The notes under the pieces were generated by a model, which worked only from the letters and a program-made list of their open reading frames with translations, did no database searches and was not told where the DNA came from. A program made the position numbers and the translations under genes. Of a stretch of 32,380 nt of DNA, positions 14,201 to 20,437 are shown in pieces (positions within the stretch are counted from its first letter, which is position 1; each line of letters opens with the position of its first letter). Source of the stretch: a virus; IMG/VR virus record IMGVR_UViG_3300042691_045822, positions 1 to 32,380 of that record, one strand, 5' to 3'.

Positions 14201-14877
14201 TGAACATAGTTATTGACAGTTATCACTGGAGTACCAGAAACAGTAACTGGAACCAATCCTGTTACCGAACCATCATTGTACGGAACATAGTCGGTGCCCA
14301 GATAATTCCATGACATCGTGTACGTAACACCAGCGGTGAGTTGTACATCCCTAGTAATCCAAGCGGCATCTGTAGGAGTAGGACTACCGAATCCGGATGC
14401 ATTCCTATCTGCGGTCAACTGTGCCTGTATTGCTGTTTGCGGACTACCAGACAAGCCGAGAGCAGTCATGGCCTGGGAGAATGTTTGTTCATTTTTTGGT
14501 TGCATAGCAACTGCATAAGTGGCATTATTTGGGCCGAATGTCCAACTTCCAGCAGTTACCGCTGGGGCGTAATATGGGTTTGGCGACCCATTGGAAAGTG
14601 TCGGGCTACCCATTGCTCCGCGGGCGCCATGAGCAAATGTCCTAGAACCAGTAAATACTGTTACACCAGTTCCGTTACCTGTAATCGAAGCACCAAGATT
14701 GCCTGTTTGGCTGCCAGTGTTCCACCCGGTTAGCGTGCCATCTTCGAAGCCGGTATCGGGGAGCGAGTCAGCTGAAACCGAAGTAGAGAAACCGAAGATG
14801 GATAAAAGCAGGAAAAATACAGAAGGTACAGCCATGATGGCTGCGGGCTTATTAATTCGGCGCCGCAAACGGAACAT
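11224..14877 (-). CDS. large secreted, membrane-anchored surface protein with beta-helix and repeats
   Basis: The ATG at 14877 has a GGAGG site four bases upstream and is preferred over an in-frame start at 14916, giving 1217 aa. A basic N-terminus and hydrophobic stretch (about 10-36) end at SVSA, a signal-peptidase site. A lectin-like beta domain, a Thr-rich linker, a parallel beta-helix region (about 340-690; TSLDDTTSSGTFRWAITQAN) and an FnIII-like domain (SNLTATDTGTSIILSWSAPT) follow. Then come a second Thr/Pro/Glu linker and about seven 16-17-aa helical repeats (EELAAVIDEVLADASAD type). The C-terminus has an acidic run and two membrane helices. It should sit on the outside of the infected cell, or it may be host-derived. 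A -10-like TAGAAT (14907-14912) would leave a short leader. Confidence 0.7.
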   Translation of the reverse strand: MFRLRRRINKPAAIMAVPSVFFLLLSIFGFSTSVSADSLPDTGFEDGTLTGWNTGSQTGNLGASITGNGTGVTVFTGSRTFAHGARGAMGSPTLSNGSPNPYYAPAVTAGSWTFGPNNATYAVAMQPKNEQTFSQAMTALGLSGSPQTAIQAQLTADRNASGFGSPTPTDAAWITRDVQLTAGVTYTMSWNYLGTDYVPYNDGSVTGLVPVTVSGTPVITVNNYVQSYALLGFTNPGTGDYSTNSFGSTGWQTSTYEVDTTGTYRLGFAVFNLGDTSLSPVLMVDSEAGSTERCVSGTCTTFGGVEPNNETAPTAPPTTAAETTTTSTTSTTTTTTLPPAPTSLVVTSLDDTTSSGTFRWAITQANANTGGIYDSITFDTDGTISLASSLPAIVGTLTITGNGRTNTIIDGNNAYRPFYVGQGNSLTISNMTLKKGLNGDGGLVFNTKGTVSANNVRFTGMSGGTAVFNKEGGTVATYANSTFDYLNVGISADHGSTPSLPSGETTWEGKDDSLSSNRTYVDNCVFDNNNAAINSQRFTKVENSTFINNSYGANIQGWNRSQVLDSTFSNNGIAVYHNAWINTGTNMGTNLRLIDGNTFANNGISIYLDDTYTNSQKNQSWSTISNNSWDANGVWVRYYQWNGTTNAVGTARPYTTGTVFTQSLNTFPNTIGAPSNLTATDTGTSIILSWSAPTTGGYLPERYAISLNTEGQNGWGVATGNVGDTNALNTTYTISYSLLESLMPSGTTWLFHIRSDNDTFGKYSANSNVISVQVGTPPSTTTTTTTTTTTVPVGESQPAPVATIPTPEPEVTTPEPSVPENTLPEETIPEQEDLPTTETTIETPEETTTPVEAPAEEQTDTEQGPQNEPIAEVEEILTAIEDLPEDATPEELAAVIDEVLADASADEVAAVLASVFEEATTEEIVAVLTTVFEDASSAEVVEILSATFADGATDAEVAAVTEAILSDGVTEEAVSTLVDVLESGVIDESQVQDVVAEILQEEINDEVATALATSAAVIQNITAEQATDIFESVPVGDLTEADGAAIVNAVQDAPTDVKESFEEEINVFSGVFDTYVPLDSTIDVGTRRTVIAVNLVASTVALGAGAGALPSSGSTAGPRQDLVARKEEEEEEGGGIEGEGPEWIKAISIYKYIDGVKVMDWKNFIKKFTYGVMASGFTLAGATVMYFTLSGLTQQIALWGTTIAFACAMYLHMKEPD

Positions 14878-14931
14878 TTTGCCTCCAAGGTAAAAAAATA
14901 CCTCCAATTCTACCACTACAGGAATGAGTGT

Positions 14932-14937
14932 TATTAT
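14932..14937 (+). promoter_or_regulatory. -10 box TATTAT, leaderless promoter
   Basis: TATTAT ends six bases before the ATG at 14944, so transcription would start at or next to the A of the start codon. No Shine-Dalgarno precedes that ATG. The opposite strand carries TAGAAT for the divergent surface-protein gene, so both promoters share 66 bases. Confidence 0.55.
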
Positions 14938-14943
14938 GTCTTC

Positions 14944-15843
14944 ATGGCAATGTTAAGTAATGATTATATTTCTGAAGCGCAAGAAACAATTCTGCCATTC
15001 TCTATTTATGACATTAAGTTGGCATCGGCAGATAAAAAGCAAAACGACATACTGTCGTCACGCAAAGGTAAGGTCACTCTCTTGTTTAATGTTGCGGCTG
15101 GTTGTGGGAACATCCCCCAGCACTCTGTACTCGAAGAGCTGAACCAAAAATACAAAAATGTAGATGATTTCAATATTCTTGCCGTTGTGGTCGATGACTT
15201 TACGTGTCACGGTTACCCAGAGTTCCAGAATGGTCTGAAGGCCTACATCGAAGAGCACGACCTTCATATGGAACCAGGTGAATTGGCCAAACAATACGCT
15301 GAACAGAATTTTGGCACAACATATGAATTCTCAGAATTAACCAATGGGAGATTTGACAAGCATACATACGACAATACGTTTGTCCCAGGAAAAGTAAAAC
15401 TGCAAGAGCAACATCCGCTTTGGTGGTATCTAACTGGTGGACACGAAGCAGATTTACAGGAAAACGGAGTTCCATACCACGCAGAAGAGATACCATGGTC
15501 CGATGAGCCACCGGTCGATACGACTGGAAAAAAAGTTGTTATCCCATTGTCCGGTAACTTTCAAAAATTTTTAATCAACAAAGATGGAACCAGAATAAAA
15601 AGATATGCAAATGGCTTCCTACTTGGTGAAAGAAATGTTTTTGGAGAGACATTCCCATGGGTGGCAGAAAAATACAAAGATGACGGCAGAAGAGACCACG
15701 AGCCAAAAACAACCCCGACAGAAGACCAAATAGGGAAAATGGAGCAAAGTTCAGCGCCCTGGCCCAACGCGTGGCAAAGAAAGGGTATTGATATTTCGCT
15801 AGAAATAATCAGCAAAGATATTGATGCTTATTTAGCTGAATAA
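14944..15843 (+). CDS. glutathione-peroxidase-like thioredoxin-fold protein with altered active site
   Basis: This 299-aa protein matches the GPx family in two segments. KVTLLFNVAAGCGN (43-56) carries the peroxidatic Cys54. SGNFQKFLINKDGTRIKRY (203-221) equals the family block WNFxKFLxxxxGxxxxRY. The Trp of the catalytic tetrad is Gly204, and the expected FPCNQFG strand is replaced by VVDDFTCHGYPEF, whose Cys88 might be the resolving Cys. A long insertion (about 105-195) exceeds the normal 160-180-aa size. It would reduce peroxides with thioredoxin, or act as a redox chaperone. Leaderless start at ATG 14944. Its stop directly abuts the convergent methyltransferase stop. Confidence 0.68.
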   Translation: MAMLSNDYISEAQETILPFSIYDIKLASADKKQNDILSSRKGKVTLLFNVAAGCGNIPQHSVLEELNQKYKNVDDFNILAVVVDDFTCHGYPEFQNGLKAYIEEHDLHMEPGELAKQYAEQNFGTTYEFSELTNGRFDKHTYDNTFVPGKVKLQEQHPLWWYLTGGHEADLQENGVPYHAEEIPWSDEPPVDTTGKKVVIPLSGNFQKFLINKDGTRIKRYANGFLLGERNVFGETFPWVAEKYKDDGRRDHEPKTTPTEDQIGKMEQSSAPWPNAWQRKGIDISLEIISKDIDAYLAE

Positions 15844-16413
15844 TTAATTTTTTATAGCGAAAATATCAACATTCAAAAAAGCTGGAGCAACAGTGTTCCA
15901 CACTTTGACTCGCTCGTCTGGGACTATTTTGCACGGATAAGACAAAGCGCTAACCTGATTACGCCAAGTTGGGGAATCGAATAATCCCTCTAATCCTTTA
16001 TCTGTCCATCTGCAGTAGTCGGATGGATACCCGTGAACAGGGAATGTGTGGTGTGTGGCTACATAGAGCAAACCACCTGGCTTCAGGACGCGAGCTGCTT
16101 GCTCTGCCGCAATCCATGGTTTGCGAAGATGTTCCCAAACACTAATTGCTATAAATACATCAAACTCATTATCATGAAATGCAGCCAGGTCGTGTGCGTC
16201 GGCGACAACATCGACATCTCCGCCTGGTTGAATGTCTGATTTTACATGAATTGCTCCATCTGGCAGCCACCCGCCATGATGTGTTGAGACTCCAGGCTTC
16301 CATTGAAGCGTACCTAACTCTAAAACTTTAGGTGCATTTAATTTACCTAGTTCATCTCGAAAGTTTTTTTCCACTCCACCATCTGTTGGATATGGTACGT
16401 TTGCATCACTCAT
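15844..16413 (-). CDS. class I SAM-dependent methyltransferase
   Basis: This 189-aa protein (from the ATG at 16413) has Rossmann methyltransferase motifs: KVLELGT (29-35, motif I), DVDVVADAHDL (66-76, motif II with adenine-contact Asp), FDVFIAISVWEHL (84-96) and RVLKPGGLLYV (108-118, motif III). The following HHTFPVHGYPSDYCRWT is typical of small-molecule or sugar methyltransferases. The acceptor is unknown. An alternative start at 16431 adds six residues; the inner ATG overlaps the end of the PhyH gene and has AGGA upstream. Position downstream of PhyH and a GT4 enzyme suggests it works on the same glycan or lipid. Confidence 0.8.
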   Translation of the reverse strand: MSDANVPYPTDGGVEKNFRDELGKLNAPKVLELGTLQWKPGVSTHHGGWLPDGAIHVKSDIQPGGDVDVVADAHDLAAFHDNEFDVFIAISVWEHLRKPWIAAEQAARVLKPGGLLYVATHHTFPVHGYPSDYCRWTDKGLEGLFDSPTWRNQVSALSYPCKIVPDERVKVWNTVAPAFLNVDIFAIKN

Positions 16414-17194
16414 TTCCTGTATTGCCCCCATCTACAGGGAAATACCAGCCAAGTTTGTGTCTTTGGGCTGGCGGCATATCCTCCCTATGTCTTATGCCGG
16501 AGTAATGAGCAATTAATGCTTTTCGTTGCATGCCGGGAACATTTGCAATAGAACCCCTATGAAGAAGTCTGCCATGCCAAAAAAGAACGTCTCCACGCTC
16601 TGGAAGGTATGTAATTATTTCTGGATTTCTTTTTTGAATCTGATGTTCAAAAATTGGAGTTAGTAATCTTTCGCTATGGGTTGGCCATCTATAGTCTCGC
16701 TCGGCAGGAGTTAATGCATCCAGTATTTTTTCTTGTGTAACAGTTCTCCACCTGTGCGAACCAGGAATAAATTGGAATGGACCAGAATCTGGATGAATAG
16801 TTTCAAGAGCAATCCACACTGCCACGTAATAATCCCCGACATGAGGAGGATTGAGGTATGTGTCTTGATGCCAGTTCCTTGTAGTCGTTCTCCAGCCAGT
16901 AAGGTTCAAATGAACGGCAGCTGGCTCGCCAATAAGTTCTAACATTGTGTCATTGATTTCTCGACAGGTAAGAATTTCCATTACCTCTGGATGTCGACGG
17001 TATGGCGTACAGTCAGGCCATCCTCCAGGACGCTCAGAGTTATGCTCCAACCAACAACGTTCGTAATTGGCCATTAAATCTTCTGGAAGCAATTTTTTCT
17101 TAACAACGAATCCATCATCGTTCCAGTCTGCCGGCCCAGGCTCCGGAGCTGGAACGGATAGTAGAACATATTGTTGGTCAAGGTCAGGAATCAT
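16406..17194 (-). CDS. phytanoyl-CoA dioxygenase (PhyH)-like 2OG-Fe(II) enzyme
   Basis: This 262-aa protein has the PhyH layout: H109-x-D111 in NWHQDTY, a middle IPGSHRW, and distal H212 (RLLHRG) with R224 (GMQRKALI) to hold 2-oxoglutarate. Family members hydroxylate lipids, antibiotics and sugars. The ATG at 17194, with GAGGTG just upstream, is preferred to the TTG 18 bases earlier. Its stop overlaps the start of the methyltransferase gene and 18 bases separate it from the glycosyltransferase gene upstream. Together these suggest a pathway that decorates a glycan or nucleotide-sugar. Confidence 0.85.
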   Translation of the reverse strand: MIPDLDQQYVLLSVPAPEPGPADWNDDGFVVKKKLLPEDLMANYERCWLEHNSERPGGWPDCTPYRRHPEVMEILTCREINDTMLELIGEPAAVHLNLTGWRTTTRNWHQDTYLNPPHVGDYYVAVWIALETIHPDSGPFQFIPGSHRWRTVTQEKILDALTPAERDYRWPTHSERLLTPIFEHQIQKRNPEIITYLPERGDVLFWHGRLLHRGSIANVPGMQRKALIAHYSGIRHREDMPPAQRHKLGWYFPVDGGNTGNE

Positions 17195-17212
17195 ATACAC
17201 CTCATAATACAA

Positions 17213-18295
17213 CTACCTACCGAGTATCTGTTTGAGCACTGAATCCCAGTCTAAACCGCGACGCTCCATGGTGAAATTTTCAAGCATCTCAAAGTTATGA
17301 GCGATTTCATCATTTCTTATTGACTCAACGCGTAACTCATCTAGGTGGTAGAGCCATTCGTCCTCATTGTGCGCAACTCGTCCGATGCCATGGTCGGCAA
17401 GATACTGATACTCAGGAGAATAGGAAGACACAAAAGGAATTCCTGACGCCGCATATTCAAGACCTTTTATAAAAGACTTTGCGTGATTAAAAGGCACATT
17501 GTTGAGTGGGACAATACCGATATCGATTGGTTGAAACAATTGTGGGTAACTTAAAATTGGGACAAGAGGGAAAGTAGAACAAATCTCATCCCTCAGCCCA
17601 AGCAAATCCTGAGCAAGCGGAGCATCCGAAGTGTGACCAGAGTGATGAAAGCGCAAACGTCGAGAGTGCATGTAGGAGGAAAACCAGGGACTCAATTGTT
17701 CTAGGTCGTTAGACCGCCATGGGGTTGCTCCAACCCAGCCAATTGTTGTTCTTGCATGTAGACGACGTTTCCGTGGCTTCCACCTTGGTAGGTCAATCCC
17801 ATTGCGAACCAAATAAACGTTGTTTCGCAGTTTTGAATAATGGTCGTATAAAAATGGAGTTGAAGTAATTACTGCATCTGCCTCAAGAATAATTTGCGCG
17901 TAGATTTCACGGTTGTTATCTTTATTTTTTTCTGGGTCGGTTCCAGCAAATGCTTTATTTGTCGGATGAAGCCCATCAAAAAAATCATCAACATCAACAA
18001 CGGTTATTTGGCCTAATTCTTTTGCCCGCGGTATATATTCAAGCACCGCGCGCTGCATCAACAACTTAAAAACAACAATGTCCCAACCTTGAACAATTTT
18101 GTTTTCATCTTGGATAATTCCAAAACCTTTATCATGAGTGAACCCAGGAAAACCAAGCCCGCACACCCAGTGATGCTTGGTTAATTCGTTAATCGGCAAA
18201 GTGCATCTATACCAGGCACATCCGTTTGGCTGAAGTGGATTTGTTCCCCAGGACCAGTCTCCAGAAAGAAATCCAACCGTTCTTCGTCGAGGCAT
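17213..18295 (-). CDS. GT-B (GT4-like) glycosyltransferase
   Basis: The 360-aa protein reads as a GT-B fold. VDVDDFFDGLHPTNK (about 100-114) and VRNGIDLPRW (163-172) belong to the N-terminal domain. IGWVGATPWRS (185-195) starts the C-terminal Rossmann domain, and KSFIKGLEYAASGIPFV (273-289) is the GT4 donor-binding helix with its Glu. The donor sugar is unknown. The ATG at 18295 is preceded by AGGTGG at five-base spacing and chosen over a GTG at 18304. It is the second gene of a leaderless-start operon (18748 to 15844), followed by PhyH and the methyltransferase. Confidence 0.82.
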   Translation of the reverse strand: MPRRRTVGFLSGDWSWGTNPLQPNGCAWYRCTLPINELTKHHWVCGLGFPGFTHDKGFGIIQDENKIVQGWDIVVFKLLMQRAVLEYIPRAKELGQITVVDVDDFFDGLHPTNKAFAGTDPEKNKDNNREIYAQIILEADAVITSTPFLYDHYSKLRNNVYLVRNGIDLPRWKPRKRRLHARTTIGWVGATPWRSNDLEQLSPWFSSYMHSRRLRFHHSGHTSDAPLAQDLLGLRDEICSTFPLVPILSYPQLFQPIDIGIVPLNNVPFNHAKSFIKGLEYAASGIPFVSSYSPEYQYLADHGIGRVAHNEDEWLYHLDELRVESIRNDEIAHNFEMLENFTMERRGLDWDSVLKQILGR

Positions 18296-18304
18296 AGCGG
18301 CCAC

Positions 18305-18748
18305 CTAGATGTTGTCGTTTCTTTGTTGGTTGCTGGCCGTATTAAAGCCAGAACTTTGCTCAAAGTAGTCGGTACGTTCAATGTGTATGTTCATGATGTC
18401 TGAGAGACGTTGGGTAAAATGTTCTTTACGAGCTTCAACGTGCTCGGTAAAACTATCACGAATATCTTTGTAAGTGGTCTCAGATTCTGCCGCCGAGTGT
18501 TTGGAAATCAAGTTCTGAAGAGCTTCGTCGGGCGTATTTCCAATTCCGTACAATTTTGTTATGTCATAGCTCCAGAAATCAAAAGAATCACAATCGTCCC
18601 CATGTATATATCTCACATAGTCATCCGATAGACCAGTTTCCTCGTGGTTTGGGATTGCAAACCAAAGTCCCCCTTCGTAGACGCCGGCATAACGGGATTG
18701 ACGTATCACGATTGGGTACAGGGAAAGTTCGATATTTTTTTTATCCAC
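18305..18748 (-). CDS. hypothetical protein heading the glycan-modification cassette, 147 aa
   Basis: I do not recognise this protein. It is acidic and soluble, with many aromatic residues in the first 70 residues (YEGGLWFAIPNHEE, DSFDFWSYDITKLYGIG) and a charged helical second half. The GTG at 18748 has no Shine-Dalgarno but stands six bases after TAGACT on the minus strand, so it is a leaderless start. The stop is ten bases from the GT4 gene start, so the two are expressed together. Confidence 0.6.
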   Translation of the reverse strand: MDKKNIELSLYPIVIRQSRYAGVYEGGLWFAIPNHEETGLSDDYVRYIHGDDCDSFDFWSYDITKLYGIGNTPDEALQNLISKHSAAESETTYKDIRDSFTEHVEARKEHFTQRLSDIMNIHIERTDYFEQSSGFNTASNQQRNDNI

Positions 18749-18754
18749 AGGCCC

Positions 18755-18760
18755 AGTCTA
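18755..18760 (-). promoter_or_regulatory. -10 box TAGACT, leaderless promoter
   Basis: On the minus strand TAGACT (TANNNT) is followed by exactly six bases and the GTG start at 18748. The spacing is identical to that at 14944 and 5796. Confidence 0.5.
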
Positions 18761-18784
18761 CATATGGGTATCACGGCAGCCGGC

Positions 18785-18861
18785 AAATTGCTTGACGACC
18801 AGCAATTTTGGGATGGGGGTAATATTGGATAGCTGGCAAAACCCCCAGCAAGGAGAAAATA
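18785..18861 (+). promoter_or_regulatory. late-operon control region: inverted repeat, -10 box, leader hairpin, SD
   Basis: AAATTGCT (18785-18792) and AGCAATTT (18801-18808) form a perfect eight-base inverted repeat with an eight-base spacer that contains TTGACG, a -35-like hexamer. TAATAT (18820-18825) is a good -10 box, although its distance from TTGACG (22 bases) is long. GCTGG (18832-18836) and CCAGC (18845-18849) make a leader hairpin that ends just before AAGGAG, the Shine-Dalgarno of the holin gene. The region looks like the main rightward promoter with an operator. Confidence 0.5.
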
Positions 18862-19077
18862 ATGAATAGCAAGTTCCTTAAAGACACAGTAGAAAGAGCA
18901 GTAAAAACATTCATCCAGGCCTACCTTGGCGCATGGGTTGTAGCTGGCTCTAACTTCGACGCATTGACCGACATGGACAATGTAAAAGTTGGAGTTGTGG
19001 CGGTAGCAGCATCCGTTGCTATGGCAATGGGTCTAAAAAATGTTGGCTCAAACAAGGAGTCCGGCTCGGTCCTCTAA
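18862..19077 (+). CDS. phage holin, r1t-type
   Basis: The 71-aa protein begins with an amphipathic helix and then VERAVKTFIQAYLGAWVV (residues 10-27), which matches the opening of phage r1t-type holins (RAxKTFxQAxLG). A second hydrophobic stretch, VKVGVVAVAASVAMAMGL (about 41-58), gives two membrane spans and a short polar tail. Holins pore the inner membrane to let the endolysin reach the cell wall. It is unusual that it is 8.6 kb from the endolysin and heads the structural operon instead. AAGGAG precedes the ATG. Confidence 0.82.
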   Translation: MNSKFLKDTVERAVKTFIQAYLGAWVVAGSNFDALTDMDNVKVGVVAVAASVAMAMGLKNVGSNKESGSVL

Positions 19078-19111
19078 CCGTAACGTGCCTTTCCGGCGCC
19101 ATTTTCTAATC

Positions 19112-19117
19112 TACAAT
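19112..19117 (+). promoter_or_regulatory. -10 box TACAAT upstream of the first tail gene
   Basis: TACAAT is one base from the -10 consensus and lies 26 bases before the GTG at 19144. It would give a leader that contains the GGAG ribosome site. No clear -35 element is present. Confidence 0.35.
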
Positions 19118-19143
19118 CTTTCAGGGCGTGATTGGAGATTTTC

Positions 19144-19542
19144 GTGTCAATGGTTGCCGGAAAGCACAACATTATTTGTCAGCAAGGTTCGACGTTCGAC
19201 CTATTGATGACCCTGCAATACCCAAACCCTGACTACCCAGCAAATTGCGTTGACCCCAATGTGTGCCCAGAGTTCTTGAATTGGGACCTAACCGGATACA
19301 CAGCTCGAATGCACGTCAGAAAATATGTGAATTCAGCCAGCCCTGACATCACCTTAACCACCGAAAATGACCGAATTACGCTTGGTGGAACTGAAGGGAC
19401 GATTCAGCTTTTCATAAGAGCAGAAGACACGAGAGACCTGACAACGTCAGGTGTATATGACCTAGAAATAATCTCTCCATCAAACGAGGTGGACAGAATA
19501 ATTGAAGGAGTGTTCACGTTGTCACTTGAGGTAACAAGATGA
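19144..19542 (+). CDS. virion protein, BppU-like N-terminal beta domain
   Basis: This 132-aa protein has a pattern common in phage upper-baseplate and fibre-adaptor proteins: GSTFDLLMTLQY (about 16-27), LTGYTARMHVRK (about 49-60), a middle ITLGGTEGTIQLFI, and a late GVYDLEIISPSNEVDRIIEGVFTL ending EVTR. The GTG at 19144 has GGAG six bases upstream, a better start than the TTG at 19132 or ATG at 19150. Its stop overlaps the next gene (ATGA). It probably joins fibres to the tail. Confidence 0.6.
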   Translation: MSMVAGKHNIICQQGSTFDLLMTLQYPNPDYPANCVDPNVCPEFLNWDLTGYTARMHVRKYVNSASPDITLTTENDRITLGGTEGTIQLFIRAEDTRDLTTSGVYDLEIISPSNEVDRIIEGVFTLSLEVTR

Positions 19543-19979
19543 GCAATACAAATGTTGTCAATGTAATAACAGCAACAGAGACACCCAACAGAATCATTAT
19601 TACGTCTGCCAGAGCTCCTGGCATCCAGCAATTTCTGTACCAAGTCCAAATTTTTACAGTTCCTGGGACGCTGAGCGTCGGGGTTGGCAAAGCAAGATTC
19701 TATGTGCCAGGACCAATGACACTAAGTAATGTAAGGGCATCAGTATCAACTCCGTCAACTGGCGCAGACATTATCGTTGACGTAAATGTCAATGGTTCTA
19801 CCATTTTTACAAGCCAATTAGCAAGACCAAAAATTTTTGCAGGGAGTGTTACTTGTCCAACAGCAACGCCAAACCTACAAGAACTTGAAACAGGGGATTA
19901 TATTTCTGTTGATATTGACCAAGTTGGTTCACTCTTCGCTGGTGCCGACCTCACTGTACAAATTGAACTAACCCCATAA
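19539..19979 (+). CDS. virion structural protein, beta-sandwich type, 146 aa
   Basis: The protein starts with a short variable tail and then a beta-rich domain with repeated phage-fibre phrases: GKARFYVPGPMTLSNVRASV (about 50-69), DIIVDVNVNGSTIF (76-89) and GDYISVDIDQVGSLFAGADL (about 119-138). The same phrases occur in fibre head domains of many phages and are presumed jelly-roll or Ig-like. The ATG overlaps the stop of the previous gene. The role is inferred from position and pattern. Confidence 0.6.
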   Translation: MSNTNVVNVITATETPNRIIITSARAPGIQQFLYQVQIFTVPGTLSVGVGKARFYVPGPMTLSNVRASVSTPSTGADIIVDVNVNGSTIFTSQLARPKIFAGSVTCPTATPNLQELETGDYISVDIDQVGSLFAGADLTVQIELTP

Positions 19980-20003
19980 AAATTGGGGCTATGTTATTCT
20001 TAA

Positions 20004-20029
20004 AGGCAAGCCGGTGTAAGCCGGAGCCT
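20004..20029 (+). other. leader hairpin between structural genes
   Basis: AGGC-AAG-CCGG-TGTAAG-CCGG-A-GCCT folds into two stacked four-base stems with an internal loop, and contains a direct repeat AAGCCGG at ten-base spacing. It lies 20 bases before the ATG at 20049. There is no T-run, so it is more likely a leader or processing structure than a terminator. Confidence 0.35.
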
Positions 20030-20048
20030 CGTAGAAAGTGTCAATCAC

Positions 20049-20417
20049 ATGACAATATCAAATTCACTTGAAAACCTCTGGCTTGACTCTTTAGACGGTG
20101 CAGGCTCGGCGTATTCAGCTTCAGCAACATATCTTCAGTTGCACACAGGTAACCCAGGCGAAGATTGCACCGCAAGCGTTGCAACAGAGACAACACGCCA
20201 TGCGGTTTCTTTCGACCCAGCTTCCGGTGGTTCAAAGACCTCGGATGCCTCAGTTGTATGGACAAACGTTGCAGCAACTGAAGTCTATAGTCACTGGTCA
20301 ATGTGGGACGCATCAACAGGCGGAACAGCACTCTGGTACGGCCAGCTGTCTTCTAATGCTTCAGTAACCGCAGGTGACACTTTCGAGATTACCTCGCTCA
20401 CACTGACGCTCGACTAA
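20049..20417 (+). CDS. virion structural protein, 122 aa
   Basis: This protein has a recurrent phage pattern: NSLENLWLDSL near the N-terminus, TYLQLHTGNPGED (about 28-40), RHAVSFDPASGG (51-62), VWTNVAATEVYSHWSMWDAS, and a late VTAGDTFEITSLTLTLD. Proteins with LHTGxPGE ... GDTF are found beside tail fibres in many phages. It lacks a strong Shine-Dalgarno. It is followed by the long repeat fibre gene after 20 bases. Confidence 0.6.
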   Translation: MTISNSLENLWLDSLDGAGSAYSASATYLQLHTGNPGEDCTASVATETTRHAVSFDPASGGSKTSDASVVWTNVAATEVYSHWSMWDASTGGTALWYGQLSSNASVTAGDTFEITSLTLTLD

Positions 20418-20422
20418 TTACG

Positions 20423-20437
20423 GAGGGTTAAGCCCTC
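20423..20437 (+). promoter_or_regulatory. hairpin that can sequester the Shine-Dalgarno of the repeat fibre gene
   Basis: GAGGG (20423-20427), TTAAG loop and CCCTC (20433-20437) form a perfect five-base stem. GGAGGG (20422-20427) is the only good ribosome site for the ATG at 20438 and is almost entirely in the 5' arm; the 3' arm abuts the ATG. Folding would hide the site, and alternatively it brings the site closer to the ATG than the ten-base linear spacing. Confidence 0.5.

Noticed and set aside
11471-14733. Plus-strand ORFs opposite the large surface protein (Ser/Val- or Cys/Arg-rich).
   Set aside because: They are antisense shadows of the Thr/Ala/Glu repeats and linkers; the minus-strand frame has a signal peptide and coherent domains.
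106-14877. A prophage or host-chromosome origin for the left half because of the surface protein and the proteasome-like gene.
   Set aside because: Gene packing, endolysin, small membrane proteins, tRNAs and ThyX run continuously into the tail genes on the right, with no integrase or housekeeping gene, so a phage genome explains the whole window better.
19972-19988. CCCCA-TAAAAAT-TGGGG inverted repeat over the stop codon of the 146-aa gene, as a terminator.
   Set aside because: The stem is only five bases, no T-run follows, and the next structural gene lies close on the same strand; read-through is more likely.
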